From: Caryophanales bacterium UBA4691
GTDB lineage: Bacteria > Bacillota_I > Bacilli_A > RFN20 > CAG-826
Reading direction: 5' to 3'
DNA length: 60,555 nt
Assembly (NCBI GenBank): GCA_002404865.1
Contig: DHKP01000032.1
Location: forward strand, 1 to 60,555
Below, piece by piece: positions 1 to 8,008 of this stretch (its first letter is position 1; each line of letters starts with the position of its first letter). Position numbers and translations under genes: made by a program. The notes under the pieces were generated by a model that searched no databases, was not told the origin of the DNA, and saw only the letters and a list, made by a program, of their open reading frames with translations.

Positions 1-36
1 ATTATAGTTTCGTTTTTTTCTTTTTTAGAAGAAAAA

Positions 37-74
37 TAAGCGAACGCGACACTTTGTGATTATTTTTTCGCTTA
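37..74. terminator. Second hairpin at the left edge
   Basis: TAAGCGAA (37-44) and TTCGCTTA (67-74) form a perfect 8-bp stem with a 22-base loop. T-rich sequence follows on the minus strand. It may be a backup terminator of the feo operon or belong to a gene outside the window. Confidence 0.35.
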
Positions 75-125
75 GATTTAGACAAAATCAGGAATTTTGT
101 ACGTTTTTATCATGCAATGTCAGAA

Positions 126-181
126 GAAAAACAAAAACCCGCACGAAGGAAGAAGAGTAACGGTCATCTTCCGCATGCGGG
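126..181 (-). terminator. Intrinsic terminator of the first feo operon
   Basis: Read leftward, CCCGCA at 176-181 (as TGCGGG on the plus strand) pairs with TGCGGG at 138-143, extended inside by GGAAGA/TCTTCC, and is followed by TTTTTGTTTTT. It lies about 60 bases after the small membrane gene and closes the feo transcript. Confidence 0.75.
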
Positions 182-241
182 TCGAATCTAACCAAGAGAA
201 TATAAGGAGGGAGATTTCTCTCATTAGATTAAAGGAACAAG

Positions 242-454
242 CTAATTGCCCTTCTTGCTTATTCCTTCCTTTGAGGCATTTGTTTTGTATTTCGCGTGGT
301 AAGCTTCGACAAGCGCGTTCCCCGCTCCTTTTTTCGAAGCACAAGAACATTCTTCTAAGCTTTCTCCTCGTTTGATTTTACCAATGGTACGAACAAGCAT
401 GAAAAGGAGATAAATGGTAACTAGAATAATCGTCACAATTCCCGTCCAATGCAT
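242..454 (-). CDS. Small FeoB-associated membrane protein
   Basis: A 70-residue protein with one N-terminal membrane helix (about residues 4-23, GIVTIILVTIYLLFML) followed by a basic stretch and the cysteine pair in ECSCASKK (about residues 36-43). It is the last gene of the leftward feo operon, 15 bases after feoB, with a good ribosome binding site (AAAGGAG). One-helix proteins with a small cysteine cluster after feoB are known as FeoB-associated Cys-rich membrane proteins and take the FeoC position in Firmicutes. The helix, cysteines and position are seen; a role in iron uptake is inferred from them. The pair of cysteines is less rich than in typical members, so the family call is moderate. 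Confidence 0.7.
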   Translation of the reverse strand: MHWTGIVTIILVTIYLLFMLVRTIGKIKRGESLEECSCASKKGAGNALVEAYHAKYKTNASKEGISKKGN

Positions 455-469
455 GTTTCGCTCCTTTCA

Positions 470-2743
470 TTAGTTGTTTTCTGTTTCTAATAAGGCTTCT
501 TTCTTTTTCATCATGCGGTCATAGAAGTATAGGCCAATGAAGGCAAGCACGATGAGAGGAAGAGTGATAGCAAGCGTCCAAACGTATTGAACGCTGATAT
601 AAGTGAAGCAACCCATCACATAGCTAAGCCCGAGCCAGAAGAGAATCGTGAACCAATAGGTTTTCTTGTTGGCGAGTTCGCTTTTAGCAGTAGCGACGGA
701 AGCAAAGCAAGGAATTGTGAGTAAGTTGATGACCGCGAAGGCAACAACCGCGGCAGTAGAAATGCCAGTTGCGCTGACAATTCCGTCGAATCCATCAACA
801 CCCAAGACTTCTGCAAGCGTTGCGGCAACAGAGGTAACGTTTTCTTTTGCAACGATACCTTGTAAAGAAGCGACCGTAAGCGCCCAACCATTTTCTCCAG
901 CTTGAACGCCGAATCCCATCGGGGTGAAGATAGGTTGAATTAGTGAGCCAATCGACATCAAGATAGAACCACTTCCGTTCTCTTCGACCATATGCCAGCT
1001 CCAGTCAAAGTTAGCGAAGAACCAAATGACAATCGTAGAAACGAGAATGATTGAGAATGCTTTTTTGATGAAGTGTTTTCCTTTATCCCAAACGTGAAGG
1101 GAAAGAGCTTTTAACTGCGGACGATGATAAGGAGGGAGCTCCATGATAAAGGGAGGAACTTTCTCGCGTTGCGTCGTCTTATTCATCACAATAACGGATA
1201 GAATCGCGATGACTACGCCCATCACGTACATTAAGAAGGTAAATAATCCAGCGTCAATATTGACCGCGGCCGCAACGGTCCCAGCAATAACCGCAAGGAA
1301 TTCCGCTTTTGCGCCACACGTGAAGAAGGGAACAACTCGGATCGTCTTGGTTCTTTCTTTGTCGCTAGTAAGGGTACGAGTATTAATCATCGCAGGAACT
1401 CCGCATCCGAATCCCATAATCATCGGGATGAATGCACGACCCGAAACACCAAATCTACGGAAGATACGGTCAAGCATGAAGGCAACACGAGCCATATAGC
1501 CACTATCTTCCATCAAAGCGAAGAAGGCGAATAGAATCATGATTTGTGGGACGAATCCCAAGACAGCGCATACACCAGCGCATACGCCGTTATAAAGGAA
1601 TCCGATAACCCAATCTGGGGAATTCCAAGTGATTAAAAGCTGCTTAAATCCTAAAGCGATGCAGCCTAAGATACCGGTTTCGTGATCGCCAGCTAAGCAA
1701 TGGAAGAATTCACCAATCGAGTTAATTCCGCCGTCTCCATAGAATAAGCCGGCAAACGGGCGAACTTCTTCGCCATCGATTGTGAAGTGAATTAAACCTT
1801 GATATCCTTCCCCGAAATCAACGCCCATCGCGCCAAGATAGAATAAATCTCCGCTGAAGGTAATATGGAACACGAGGAAGAGAAGAGCGACTAAGATAAG
1901 TAAGCCCCATACTTTATGAGTGAGGATTTTATCGATTTTGTCACTCTTAGTGAGCTTATCTTTTTCTTTCTTTTCCTTGCCGGAAAGAACTTCGTCGCAT
2001 AAAGGAGTGAGATATAGATATCTCGCATCCGCGATTTCCGCTTCGTAATCTTTTGTACTAGTTGCGACTAAATCTTGAACTTTTTTGTATTCTTCTTTGT
2101 GATCAGACTCTTCAAGCTCATCTTTTTCTAACGCTTTTATCGCATGGAATAATGGGCTAGGAACATTATTATCTTCGTAAATCTTGTTCGCTTCTTTTAT
2201 TTTTTCAAAAGAAAGAATCGTTTTTCCTTTACGCTCCGTTTTGCTGGCTTTGATGGCTTTTTCCATCAATTCATCTAAACCAGTGTTACGAAGAGCGCTA
2301 ATAGCAACAACTGGAACGCCAAGCGCTTTTTCAAGTTTCTTATAGTCGATATTTTGACCCAATTCTTTTAAAGCGTCGGTCATATTAATCGCAACGACCA
2401 CAGGCACGTTCATTTCTAGAATCTGCGTGGTCATATAGAGATTACGCTCTAAGTTCGTCGCATCGATGACGTTAATCACGATGTCTGGCAACTCATTTAA
2501 AATATAGTTACGAGAAATCACTTCTTCCGGAGAATATGGCGAAAGAGAATAGATTCCTGGAAGATCAACAATATCTATTTTGGTTTTCTTATCTTTGCTT
2601 GTGTAGGTTCCTTCTCTTTTCTCAACCGTAACGCCTGGCCAGTTGCCAACATAAGCCGTTGAGCCAGTCAAAGAGTTGAATAGCGTGGTTTTACCGCAGT
2701 TCGGGTTACCAGCAAGAGCGGCTTTAATCATCTTCTCGCTCAT
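470..2743 (-). CDS. feoB: Ferrous iron transporter FeoB (copy 1)
   Basis: 757 residues, the usual FeoB length. The N-terminal G domain has G1 GNPNCGKT (residues 12-19), the NWPGVTVEK segment after it, G3 DLPG (60-63) and G4 NMTD (120-123). A charged linker (about 180-285) leads to a membrane core of about eight helices with two Gate-like repeats (GYMARVAFMLDRIFRRFGVSGR and the later FIKKAFSIILVSTIVIWFF region). FeoB moves Fe2+ into the cytoplasm under low-oxygen conditions. The start overlaps the feoA stop as ATGA behind AAGGAG, so the two are translationally coupled. A paralogue of 704 residues lies at 19.5-21.6 kb. The operon promoter carries three palindromic boxes that suggest metal-dependent repression. 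Confidence 0.95.
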   Translation of the reverse strand: MSEKMIKAALAGNPNCGKTTLFNSLTGSTAYVGNWPGVTVEKREGTYTSKDKKTKIDIVDLPGIYSLSPYSPEEVISRNYILNELPDIVINVIDATNLERNLYMTTQILEMNVPVVVAINMTDALKELGQNIDYKKLEKALGVPVVAISALRNTGLDELMEKAIKASKTERKGKTILSFEKIKEANKIYEDNNVPSPLFHAIKALEKDELEESDHKEEYKKVQDLVATSTKDYEAEIADARYLYLTPLCDEVLSGKEKKEKDKLTKSDKIDKILTHKVWGLLILVALLFLVFHITFSGDLFYLGAMGVDFGEGYQGLIHFTIDGEEVRPFAGLFYGDGGINSIGEFFHCLAGDHETGILGCIALGFKQLLITWNSPDWVIGFLYNGVCAGVCAVLGFVPQIMILFAFFALMEDSGYMARVAFMLDRIFRRFGVSGRAFIPMIMGFGCGVPAMINTRTLTSDKERTKTIRVVPFFTCGAKAEFLAVIAGTVAAAVNIDAGLFTFLMYVMGVVIAILSVIVMNKTTQREKVPPFIMELPPYHRPQLKALSLHVWDKGKHFIKKAFSIILVSTIVIWFFANFDWSWHMVEENGSGSILMSIGSLIQPIFTPMGFGVQAGENGWALTVASLQGIVAKENVTSVAATLAEVLGVDGFDGIVSATGISTAAVVAFAVINLLTIPCFASVATAKSELANKKTYWFTILFWLGLSYVMGCFTYISVQYVWTLAITLPLIVLAFIGLYFYDRMMKKKEALLETENN

Positions 2744-3048
2744 TTGTTTTCTCCTTTTTCTGTCATGGTAGGGACGTCAGTCACTTTGATCACGACGTAG
2801 CTTGCTTCGCTATGACGAAGCGATAATTCGTATCCCCGTAACGTAATCTCAAGTGGATCCCCTAATGGCGCGCGTTTCCTTAAGAACACCTCAGCCCCTG
2901 GAGTAAGACCCATGTCAAATAAGCGGTGACGGATTTTTCCTTCGCCATTCACTTTCGTAATGATTCCGCTTGTGCCAATTTCAACCAAATCGAGGGTTGT
3001 TTCATCACCAGGACGAATCAATTGATTGGCTTCTTTTTCTTCTCCCAT
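2740..3048 (-). CDS. feoA: FeoA domain protein (second of two in tandem)
   Basis: 102 residues with the SH3-like FeoA core: GIITKVNGEGKIRHRLFDMGLTPGAEVFLRKRAPLGDPLEI. The signature hydrophobic-R-x-L-x-D/E-M-G-hydrophobic is intact (RHRLFDMGLTPG). FeoA is a small cytoplasmic protein thought to help FeoB. It overlaps feoB by 4 bases and follows another FeoA-like gene by 18 bases; the ribosome binding site is AAAGGAAACAC. The N-terminal 20 residues are acidic and not part of the domain. Confidence 0.9.
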   Translation of the reverse strand: MGEEKEANQLIRPGDETTLDLVEIGTSGIITKVNGEGKIRHRLFDMGLTPGAEVFLRKRAPLGDPLEITLRGYELSLRHSEASYVVIKVTDVPTMTEKGENK

Positions 3049-3066
3049 TGTGTTTCCTTTCTAGAA

Positions 3067-3285
3067 TTAACCGACAATAATGTGCCTAGCAACCTCTTCG
3101 TTGAGAGCAAGGCGAGATGAGCATACTTCAATCACTGTGCCCGTGGCCCCTTGGCTCATGACACGGATTGGCCTATCTTTAGCAATTCCTAAAGAAGCAA
3201 GGTGGCTTTTTACCTTTTCATCCCCTCCAACTCTTCTGACGAGGAATTCTTGCCCAACAGGCGCTAATGATAATGGCATGTTCAT
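3067..3285 (-). CDS. feoA: FeoA domain protein (first gene of the operon)
   Basis: A 72-residue FeoA protein: MPLSLAPVGQ, RVGGDEKVKSHLASLGIAKD, then the RPIRVMSQGATGTVIEV strand pair. The domain is the whole protein. Here the usual R-x-x-x-M-G is KSHLASLG, so this copy is more divergent than its neighbour. It is the first gene after the promoter, with a strong GGAGG 9 bases upstream of ATG. Tandem small FeoA genes before feoB are common in clostridia and other anaerobes. Its exact job apart from supporting FeoB is not known. Confidence 0.85.
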   Translation of the reverse strand: MNMPLSLAPVGQEFLVRRVGGDEKVKSHLASLGIAKDRPIRVMSQGATGTVIEVCSSRLALNEEVARHIIVG

Positions 3286-3293
3286 ATACCTCC

Positions 3294-3371
3294 GGTTAGT
3301 CGTTTCTAACCAAATGATATATTAGTCATGGCTAACCCCTCTTGCAAGAAAAAAATTAGTTTTAACTAACT
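3294..3371. promoter_or_regulatory. Three TTAG-N6-CTAA operator boxes before feoA
   Basis: Box 1 is GGTTAG-TCGTTT-CTAACC (3294-3311, perfect 6-bp arms). Box 2 is TTAG-TCATGG-CTAA (3322-3335). Box 3 is TTAG-TTTTAA-CTAA (3356-3369). They surround the feo promoter. The arm sequence and 6-base spacing resemble DtxR/MntR-type metal regulator sites such as TTTAGGTATACCTAAA. A fourth box is in front of the HMA gene. No DtxR or Fur gene is in the window, so the regulator is inferred. Confidence 0.6.
3319..3347 (-). promoter_or_regulatory. Promoter of the first feo operon
   Basis: On the minus strand a -35 TTGCAA (3342-3347), exactly 17 bases of spacer and a -10 TAATAT (3319-3324) precede the first feoA by about 34 bases. 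The middle TTAG-N6-CTAA box overlaps the -10 and spacer, so a bound protein would block RNA polymerase. Confidence 0.6.
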
Positions 3372-3417
3372 ACCTTTCATTATTTCCTTCTTGCTTTGTT
3401 AAAAATTCGATACCAAC

Positions 3418-3528
3418 TTTAGTTGCAGCAAAATGAACTTTCAAAACGAAAAATCATAAATTTATAGATTTTATCGACATATTTTTAGTTAACATTTCGT
3501 TGCGCATTTAGTTAACACTTTGTTGCAA
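3418..3528. repeat. Left copy of a 111-bp direct repeat
   Basis: Matches 5058-5168 at 107 of 111 positions by direct comparison, at an offset of 1640 bases. Inside it a 23-base unit beginning TTTAGTTAACA occurs twice in tandem (3484-3506, 3507-3529). The ends are an imperfect inverted pair, TTGCAGCAAAATG near the left and CACTTTGTTGCAA near the right. It sits 42 bases upstream of the AlbA_2-type gene. Confidence 0.9.
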
Positions 3529-3570
3529 CAACTTAACTTACTTCTTATAATTCTTACCGAGGTATTATAA

Positions 3571-5034
3571 ATGAGCCCTGCTTTGAATTGGATATCGTTA
3601 ATCAAAAATTTGGCTTCACTCCCAAGTGAAGAAGAAACCATTGAATTCAAAGAAAACAATGGAAACCCCCAAACAATCGGGGAAGACATTTCCGCGCTTT
3701 CTAACATGGCGGCTTTGCTAGATAAAGATCGGGCGTATATGGTATGGGGAATCAGCGATAAGACTCACGAACTCGTTGGAACGTCTTTTTCTCCAAGGGC
3801 TACAAAAGTCGGAAATGAAGAATTAGAAAACTGGCTATCGACCCAACTTTATCCGCGGCTTTATATCGAATTTCATGAATTTAATTATGAGAATAAAAAA
3901 TTCGTAATTCTAGAAGTAGAAAATGCAAGAACCTACGTAACACGTTTTAAAAGCGAGGCGTATTGTCGCGTTAAAAGTTACACAAAGCCCCTTAAAACAT
4001 TGCCTTTATTAGAAAAGAAATTATGGGCGAAACTAGAAGAGTCAATTCCAGAAGATCGTTTAGTCGCCTTTGGATTAAACGAGGAAGAACTTTCTAATCT
4101 ATTGTCTTTTGAGACGTATTTCAAAACGCTAGGGACGCCTATTCCTTCCACAAGAAGCGAAAGCATCACGCGTTTGATCAATGACCGTTTCATCAAGAAA
4201 ACTGACGATGGATTTTATTCCATTACCACAATGGGAGCGTTATTACTCGCTAATGATTTATCCGCTTTCCCTACACTAGGTCGCAAACAAATTACTGTCA
4301 CTTTATACGAGGGCGATAGCAAAATCCAAAACCGGGAAAGCCAAGAATTTAAGCAAGGCTATTTACTTTCTTTTGAAAATGCAATTCGTTATATCAAAAC
4401 GCTTGCTTTGCTTAAAACGGAGGTGAATCAGCTAGGATATACCGTTAGCGAATATTCATATCCGGAAATTGCGATTCGTGAAGCATTATTGAATACGATC
4501 GTTCATCAAGATTTATTAGAGCGGGGCGCTGGCCCAATGGTGAGCATCACCAATCAATATATTGAGTTCTCTAATCCTGGTTCTCTACGGGTGGACTTAG
4601 ACCATTTAATTGACACAGAGCCAATTGCAGAAAACGAAAGACTCTCTGCCTTTTTAAGAAGGGTCGGAATCGGGGACGCTAAAGGAACGGGTTTCGATAA
4701 AATTGAAGCTTCGCTAGAGGCTAATCATATGCCTTCGCCAGTTGTCCGCGAATTATCTAATAGCGTCAGCGTTTATATCTATAAAAACAAGCCGTTTTCA
4801 AAATGGACGCAAGAAGAAAAAATGAATGCTTTGTATTATCATGCCGCGCTCCGCTACTATTCACTAAATTCCTCTTTAACAAATGAAACGCTTCGTGAAA
4901 GATTTGGCTTATCCGCAAAAGAAAAGTCGGTTGTTTCTCGCCTTATTAAAACAGCAATAGAACAAAATAGAATAAAGCCGCTAGACGTAAACGCAGCGGA
5001 TCGCAATCGCTCTTATGTTCCTTATTGGGCATAA
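3571..5034 (+). CDS. AlbA_2 / GHKL-like putative transcriptional regulator
   Basis: 487 residues. The N-terminal part (about 18-145) has the AlbA_2 (Schlafen-like, divergent AAA_4) signature: EETIEFKENN, then DISALSNMAALLDKDRAYMVWGI. The middle (about 300-410) has the HATPase_c_4 pattern of RecG-like regulators: IREALLNTIVHQDLL, IEFSNPGSL, and GIGDAKGTGFDKI. The last 70 residues look like a winged helix. Members of this family are DNA-binding regulators of unknown stimulus, often in accessory regions. The gene stands alone between two 111-bp direct repeats, which also separate it from the metal-related genes on both sides. GAGG is present before the ATG. A similar but divergent protein is at 29.7-31.1 kb. 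Confidence 0.75.
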   Translation: MSPALNWISLIKNLASLPSEEETIEFKENNGNPQTIGEDISALSNMAALLDKDRAYMVWGISDKTHELVGTSFSPRATKVGNEELENWLSTQLYPRLYIEFHEFNYENKKFVILEVENARTYVTRFKSEAYCRVKSYTKPLKTLPLLEKKLWAKLEESIPEDRLVAFGLNEEELSNLLSFETYFKTLGTPIPSTRSESITRLINDRFIKKTDDGFYSITTMGALLLANDLSAFPTLGRKQITVTLYEGDSKIQNRESQEFKQGYLLSFENAIRYIKTLALLKTEVNQLGYTVSEYSYPEIAIREALLNTIVHQDLLERGAGPMVSITNQYIEFSNPGSLRVDLDHLIDTEPIAENERLSAFLRRVGIGDAKGTGFDKIEASLEANHMPSPVVRELSNSVSVYIYKNKPFSKWTQEEKMNALYYHAALRYYSLNSSLTNETLRERFGLSAKEKSVVSRLIKTAIEQNRIKPLDVNAADRNRSYVPYWA

Positions 5035-5057
5035 TTATCGAAAGAAAATTAAGGCGA

Positions 5058-5168
5058 TTTAGTTGCAGCAAAACAAACTTTCAAAACGAAAAATCATAAA
5101 TTTATAGATTTTATCGACATATTTTTAGTTAACATTTTGTTGCGTATTTAGTTAACACTTTGTTGCAA
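5058..5168. repeat. Right copy of the 111-bp direct repeat
   Basis: Direct copy of 3418-3528 with four substitutions. It begins 23 bases after the AlbA_2-type gene and ends 17 bases before the stop of the convergent HMA gene. Its tandem 23-base units start at 5124 and 5147. Since no gene starts to its right on the plus strand, a pure promoter role for this copy is unlikely. Confidence 0.9.
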
Positions 5169-5185
5169 TACAAAACAGAATAGAA

Positions 5186-5437
5186 TCAGAAGAATAAGAA
5201 TTTCTTCTTTTCGTAAGGTTCGCTATAAGTGTGGAGAACGTGGTATCCCCCACATTCAATTTCTTTGACGGCAGCTTCGTAAGAGACGTTATCTTCAAGA
5301 AGGAAAGAAACTTCCCCTCTAGAAGCGGACGCTTTGACTTTTTTTGCTTCAGGAAGAGCCTTGCGAACGGCATCGCAAACATGTGATTCGCACATTGAGC
5401 ATCTCATGCCATCGATATCTAGTAGTACTTTTTGCAT
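5186..5437 (-). CDS. Heavy-metal-associated (HMA) domain protein
   Basis: 83 residues. The metal-binding loop GMRCSMCESHV (about residues 10-20) matches the GMxCxxC motif of CopZ/MerP-type metallochaperones, followed by the beta-alpha-beta pattern (VRKALPEAKKVKASASRGEVSFLLED). The C-terminus is longer than CopZ and ends in YEKKKFLFF. There is no P-type ATPase next to it. Just upstream is a TTAG-N6-CTAA box like those of the feo operon, so it may answer to the same metal signal. It is probably a cytosolic copper or other soft-metal carrier; the metal cannot be read from the sequence. Confidence 0.8.
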   Translation of the reverse strand: MQKVLLDIDGMRCSMCESHVCDAVRKALPEAKKVKASASRGEVSFLLEDNVSYEAAVKEIECGGYHVLHTYSEPYEKKKFLFF

Positions 5438-5451
5438 CGATTTACCTCTCT

Positions 5452-5469
5452 AGTTAGCGATATCTAACT
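5452..5469. promoter_or_regulatory. Fourth TTAG-N6-CTAA box, before the HMA gene
   Basis: AGTTAG-CGATAT-CTAACT, perfect 6-bp arms and the same 6-base spacer as the feo boxes. It lies 15 bases upstream of the HMA start codon, next to the ribosome binding site, where a bound repressor would stop transcription. Confidence 0.55.
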
Positions 5470-5523
5470 CTATCGGATTTTTTATATTTTGCAAGTGCGC
5501 CATTGACGCCAGACCAATAGATT

Positions 5524-6183
5524 TTATTGTAGGAGGCCCCTTGCGTTATCAAAATTCTTTTGAATTGCCTCGAAGGTATCTGACATCGCTTTTCCATCCA
5601 CAAGCATGTGATTTGCGGTGATATTGAGCATAATCTTCGCCCGTTCTCCTACCGAATAGAACTTCCCCCAACAAACTCTTGGGACACTCGAATTACTATG
5701 ATCGTTATCAGGAAGAGGGTGGGTCATTGAAGCAAAAGAAAGCCATGGAACGCAGGTGATATAATACTCATCCATTAAAGCGGAATCGTTATAACTATCT
5801 TTGATGTGCCCTTTTATTTTTGCCGTTTCAACATCAAGATGAACCCTTTCATAAAAGGTTTTGTAATCATGGGTGGCTTTCACGCCGCAATTTTCAAACG
5901 CGCCCAGTTTTGTCATTACCGTGTAAGCGGGATTAATCTCTTCATACACCACGACTTTATGATTGACGATACGCGTTCTCATTTCTTCGATTGATTCTAA
6001 TCCCATATAGACAAGGAAAAGCATATTGATAAAGAAGCTTTGCTTATTTTCCTTCGTGACTTTGACTAATTCGGTGATGTCCATCTCGACATTAAAGCCA
6101 TAACACGGATTCGAGAATGTCCCGAAATACTCATAAACGCTTTTTCTATCCCAACTATCGACATCAATTTCTTTTACTTTCAT
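5524..6183 (-). CDS. CatA-like O-acetyltransferase
   Basis: 219 residues, the length of type A chloramphenicol acetyltransferases. The catalytic segment is ANHMLVDGKAMS, matching the family HHxxxDG with Asn in place of the first His; the active His and the DG are kept. The family W-x-S-F element is present as VPWLSFASMTHP. CAT enzymes move an acetyl group from acetyl-CoA to a hydroxyl of the antibiotic, but many CatA-like proteins act on other substrates. The start overlaps the stop of the nucleoside permease gene as ATGA, so it is the last, translationally coupled cistron of that operon. That context argues for a substrate linked to the transporter, or for a resistance gene using its promoter. 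Confidence 0.75.
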   Translation of the reverse strand: MKVKEIDVDSWDRKSVYEYFGTFSNPCYGFNVEMDITELVKVTKENKQSFFINMLFLVYMGLESIEEMRTRIVNHKVVVYEEINPAYTVMTKLGAFENCGVKATHDYKTFYERVHLDVETAKIKGHIKDSYNDSALMDEYYITCVPWLSFASMTHPLPDNDHSNSSVPRVCWGKFYSVGERAKIMLNITANHMLVDGKAMSDTFEAIQKNFDNARGLLQ

Positions 6184-7169
6184 CGTTGTCCTTCTTCGTA
6201 TGGAATGCCCTCTGCTTTCGGGCAGCCAGACTTCTTTCTTACTAAAACTAGGACAATGATAACAACAATGTAAGGCATCATGTTATAAAAATACATCGGT
6301 AAACCTAGTTTACTACAAAAATCAATTTGGCTAGAAAGAACGCCAAGGCATTTTAAGAAACCAAATAGGAAGGCACCTAGTGCGATCCAAAGGGGACGCC
6401 AGTTCCCAAAAATCATAATCGCAAGCGCCAAAAATCCCAGACCAGCGACAGTATTTTCCGCGGCTGTCGCTGCGCTTGTTGCAATATAGACAAATCCACC
6501 TAGTCCCGCTAAAGCGCCAGAAATAGTCACACCTAAATACCGCATCTTTTTGACACTAATGCCAACGGAAGAGGCGGCCGCTGGATGTTCGCCACACGCC
6601 CTTAGATGTGTGCCAACTTTGCTTCGATATAGCCAAACGGAAAGAACAATGAACAAAATTACGCATACATAAGTCGATAAATATACTTTATCCAAAAGTA
6701 GCGAAAAGAAACCGCCAACCCAAGAATCAAAAACGGGCTGGAACCAACTAGGATAGCTGCTCTTTAAAAGGATAAAAGAGCCACCCGACACAATTCGCTC
6801 ACTATTGAAAAACAGTAAGCCGAATGTGCAAACAATCGCCGGAGCAAGCATATTTAAAGCCGTTCCTCCGATAGTTTGGTTTGCTTTCAAATGAATCGCT
6901 GAAAACGACAACAAAAGCGAGAATACCGCACCAGATAAGGCCGCAACAAGCATCCCTAAAAAGTAAACGCCTTGCGAAGTTGCTAGACCTATATTATTTT
7001 GGACCACTTCCCAAACGAAAATCGCCCCAATGAAGGCACCAAAAATCATTTCGCCATCTAAGGCCAAATTAATCACGCCGCTTCGCTCAGAAAATAATCC
7101 TCCTAATGCGACGATGAGAAGAGGAATCATGCAAATTATTGTCTGCTGAAGGATAAAAACGAAGTCCAT
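6180..7169 (-). CDS. Nucleoside-type ABC transporter permease (second subunit)
   Basis: 329 residues, about eight to nine membrane helices, of the BPD_transp_2 family (like NupQ/YufQ). Clear landmarks are LFSERSGVINLALDGEMIFGAFIGA near the N-terminus and LRACGEHPAAASSVGISVKKMRY, the cytoplasmic coupling loop that meets the ATPase. The N-terminal ERSGVINLALDG motif is the hallmark of the second permease of Bmp-type nucleoside systems. It overlaps the preceding permease fragment by 1 base and the acetyltransferase by 4. The paralogue at 16588-17628 is clearly similar (ECSGIINIALDGAMLIGAF; ACGENPAAADSVGIKVNRMRY). Confidence 0.92.
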   Translation of the reverse strand: MDFVFILQQTIICMIPLLIVALGGLFSERSGVINLALDGEMIFGAFIGAIFVWEVVQNNIGLATSQGVYFLGMLVAALSGAVFSLLLSFSAIHLKANQTIGGTALNMLAPAIVCTFGLLFFNSERIVSGGSFILLKSSYPSWFQPVFDSWVGGFFSLLLDKVYLSTYVCVILFIVLSVWLYRSKVGTHLRACGEHPAAASSVGISVKKMRYLGVTISGALAGLGGFVYIATSAATAAENTVAGLGFLALAIMIFGNWRPLWIALGAFLFGFLKCLGVLSSQIDFCSKLGLPMYFYNMMPYIVVIIVLVLVRKKSGCPKAEGIPYEEGQR

Positions 7170-8008
7170 TATTTTCGCTCCTTATGTGTGCTTTCTTTCT
7201 TTTGAATTCGGCTTGAAGAAGAAGCCTTCGTAGTAACTTTTTTGATTCTAACGATTTTCTTTTTCATTACCGGTTTGCTTATGGTTTCGCTAGCCTTATC
7301 TACTATTTTCGGAGTTTCGATTTGCTTTAGTTCAACTACTTCCGTTTTCGTGTTTTGATTTGTTTTTGCTCTGAACTTATGAATCAATTTCTTCAAATAG
7401 TAAGGAAGAAATAACGATCCCCTTTTATCATTTGCTTTGTAATAACGAGTCAATTGCTCTTGGATAAAGTGAGATAGGCCGGTGAGATAAATAATCACCG
7501 CGATAATGATGTCGGCGAAATACTTGTTATAGCCAGCGCGTTGCAAAAAACCACCCGCACTATTGAGATAGCGAACATATACGGAAGAAAAAATAACTCC
7601 AATTGGATGAGAATTCGCAAGCAAAACAACGGGAATCCCATTGAATCCGTATTCTGGCAGGATTTGATAACAAGATTGATATTGAAGCTCAATGTTCGGA
7701 TTTAGATAATACAAGGCGCCACCTGCGGCAGCTAATCCTCCAGCTAGAGCCATCGCAACCGCAATATTGAATTTTTCATTCATCCCGGCGTAACGGGCAG
7801 CGTCTTTGTTATAGCCGCACGCTTTAAGTTCGTAGCCTAACGCGGTCTTGCTCATCACTATCCACATAAGCGCCGCGACTAAAATCGCTAAGATTAAACC
7901 AATGTCTAAATAAGAAGGAGAACCATTAGAACTAAACAAGTCCCCTAGTCCTAATGTTGGTGTGTAATTCCCCGTCAAGGAAGTCTGAATCAAATATCCT
8001 GACTTCAT
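7169..8008 (-). pseudogene. C-terminal part of split nucleoside ABC permease (first subunit)
   Basis: 279 residues that begin where the upstream fragment stops. It holds the coupling loop LKACGYNKDAARYAGMNEKFN and the last four helices of the permease whose N-terminal half is 8005-8586; the intact paralogue at 15278-16588 covers both. The two frames overlap as ATGA, with no visible ribosome binding site before this ATG. One extra T in the TTT near 8020 would join them as SFNNAAMKSG. An unusual basic tail of about 75 residues follows the last helix (from about residue 205, rich in K, T and S). It is either a frameshift mutation, a sequencing error, or a case of coupled re-initiation giving two half-permeases. 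Confidence 0.7.

Noticed and set aside
97..375. Open frames of 76-92 codons on both strands over the feo terminator
   Set aside because: They cross the intrinsic terminator and the small membrane gene, and have no ribosome site or recognisable protein pattern.
1143..1499. 118-codon plus-strand frame inside feoB
   Set aside because: Shadow of the feoB membrane region; many such antisense frames occur over transporter genes here.
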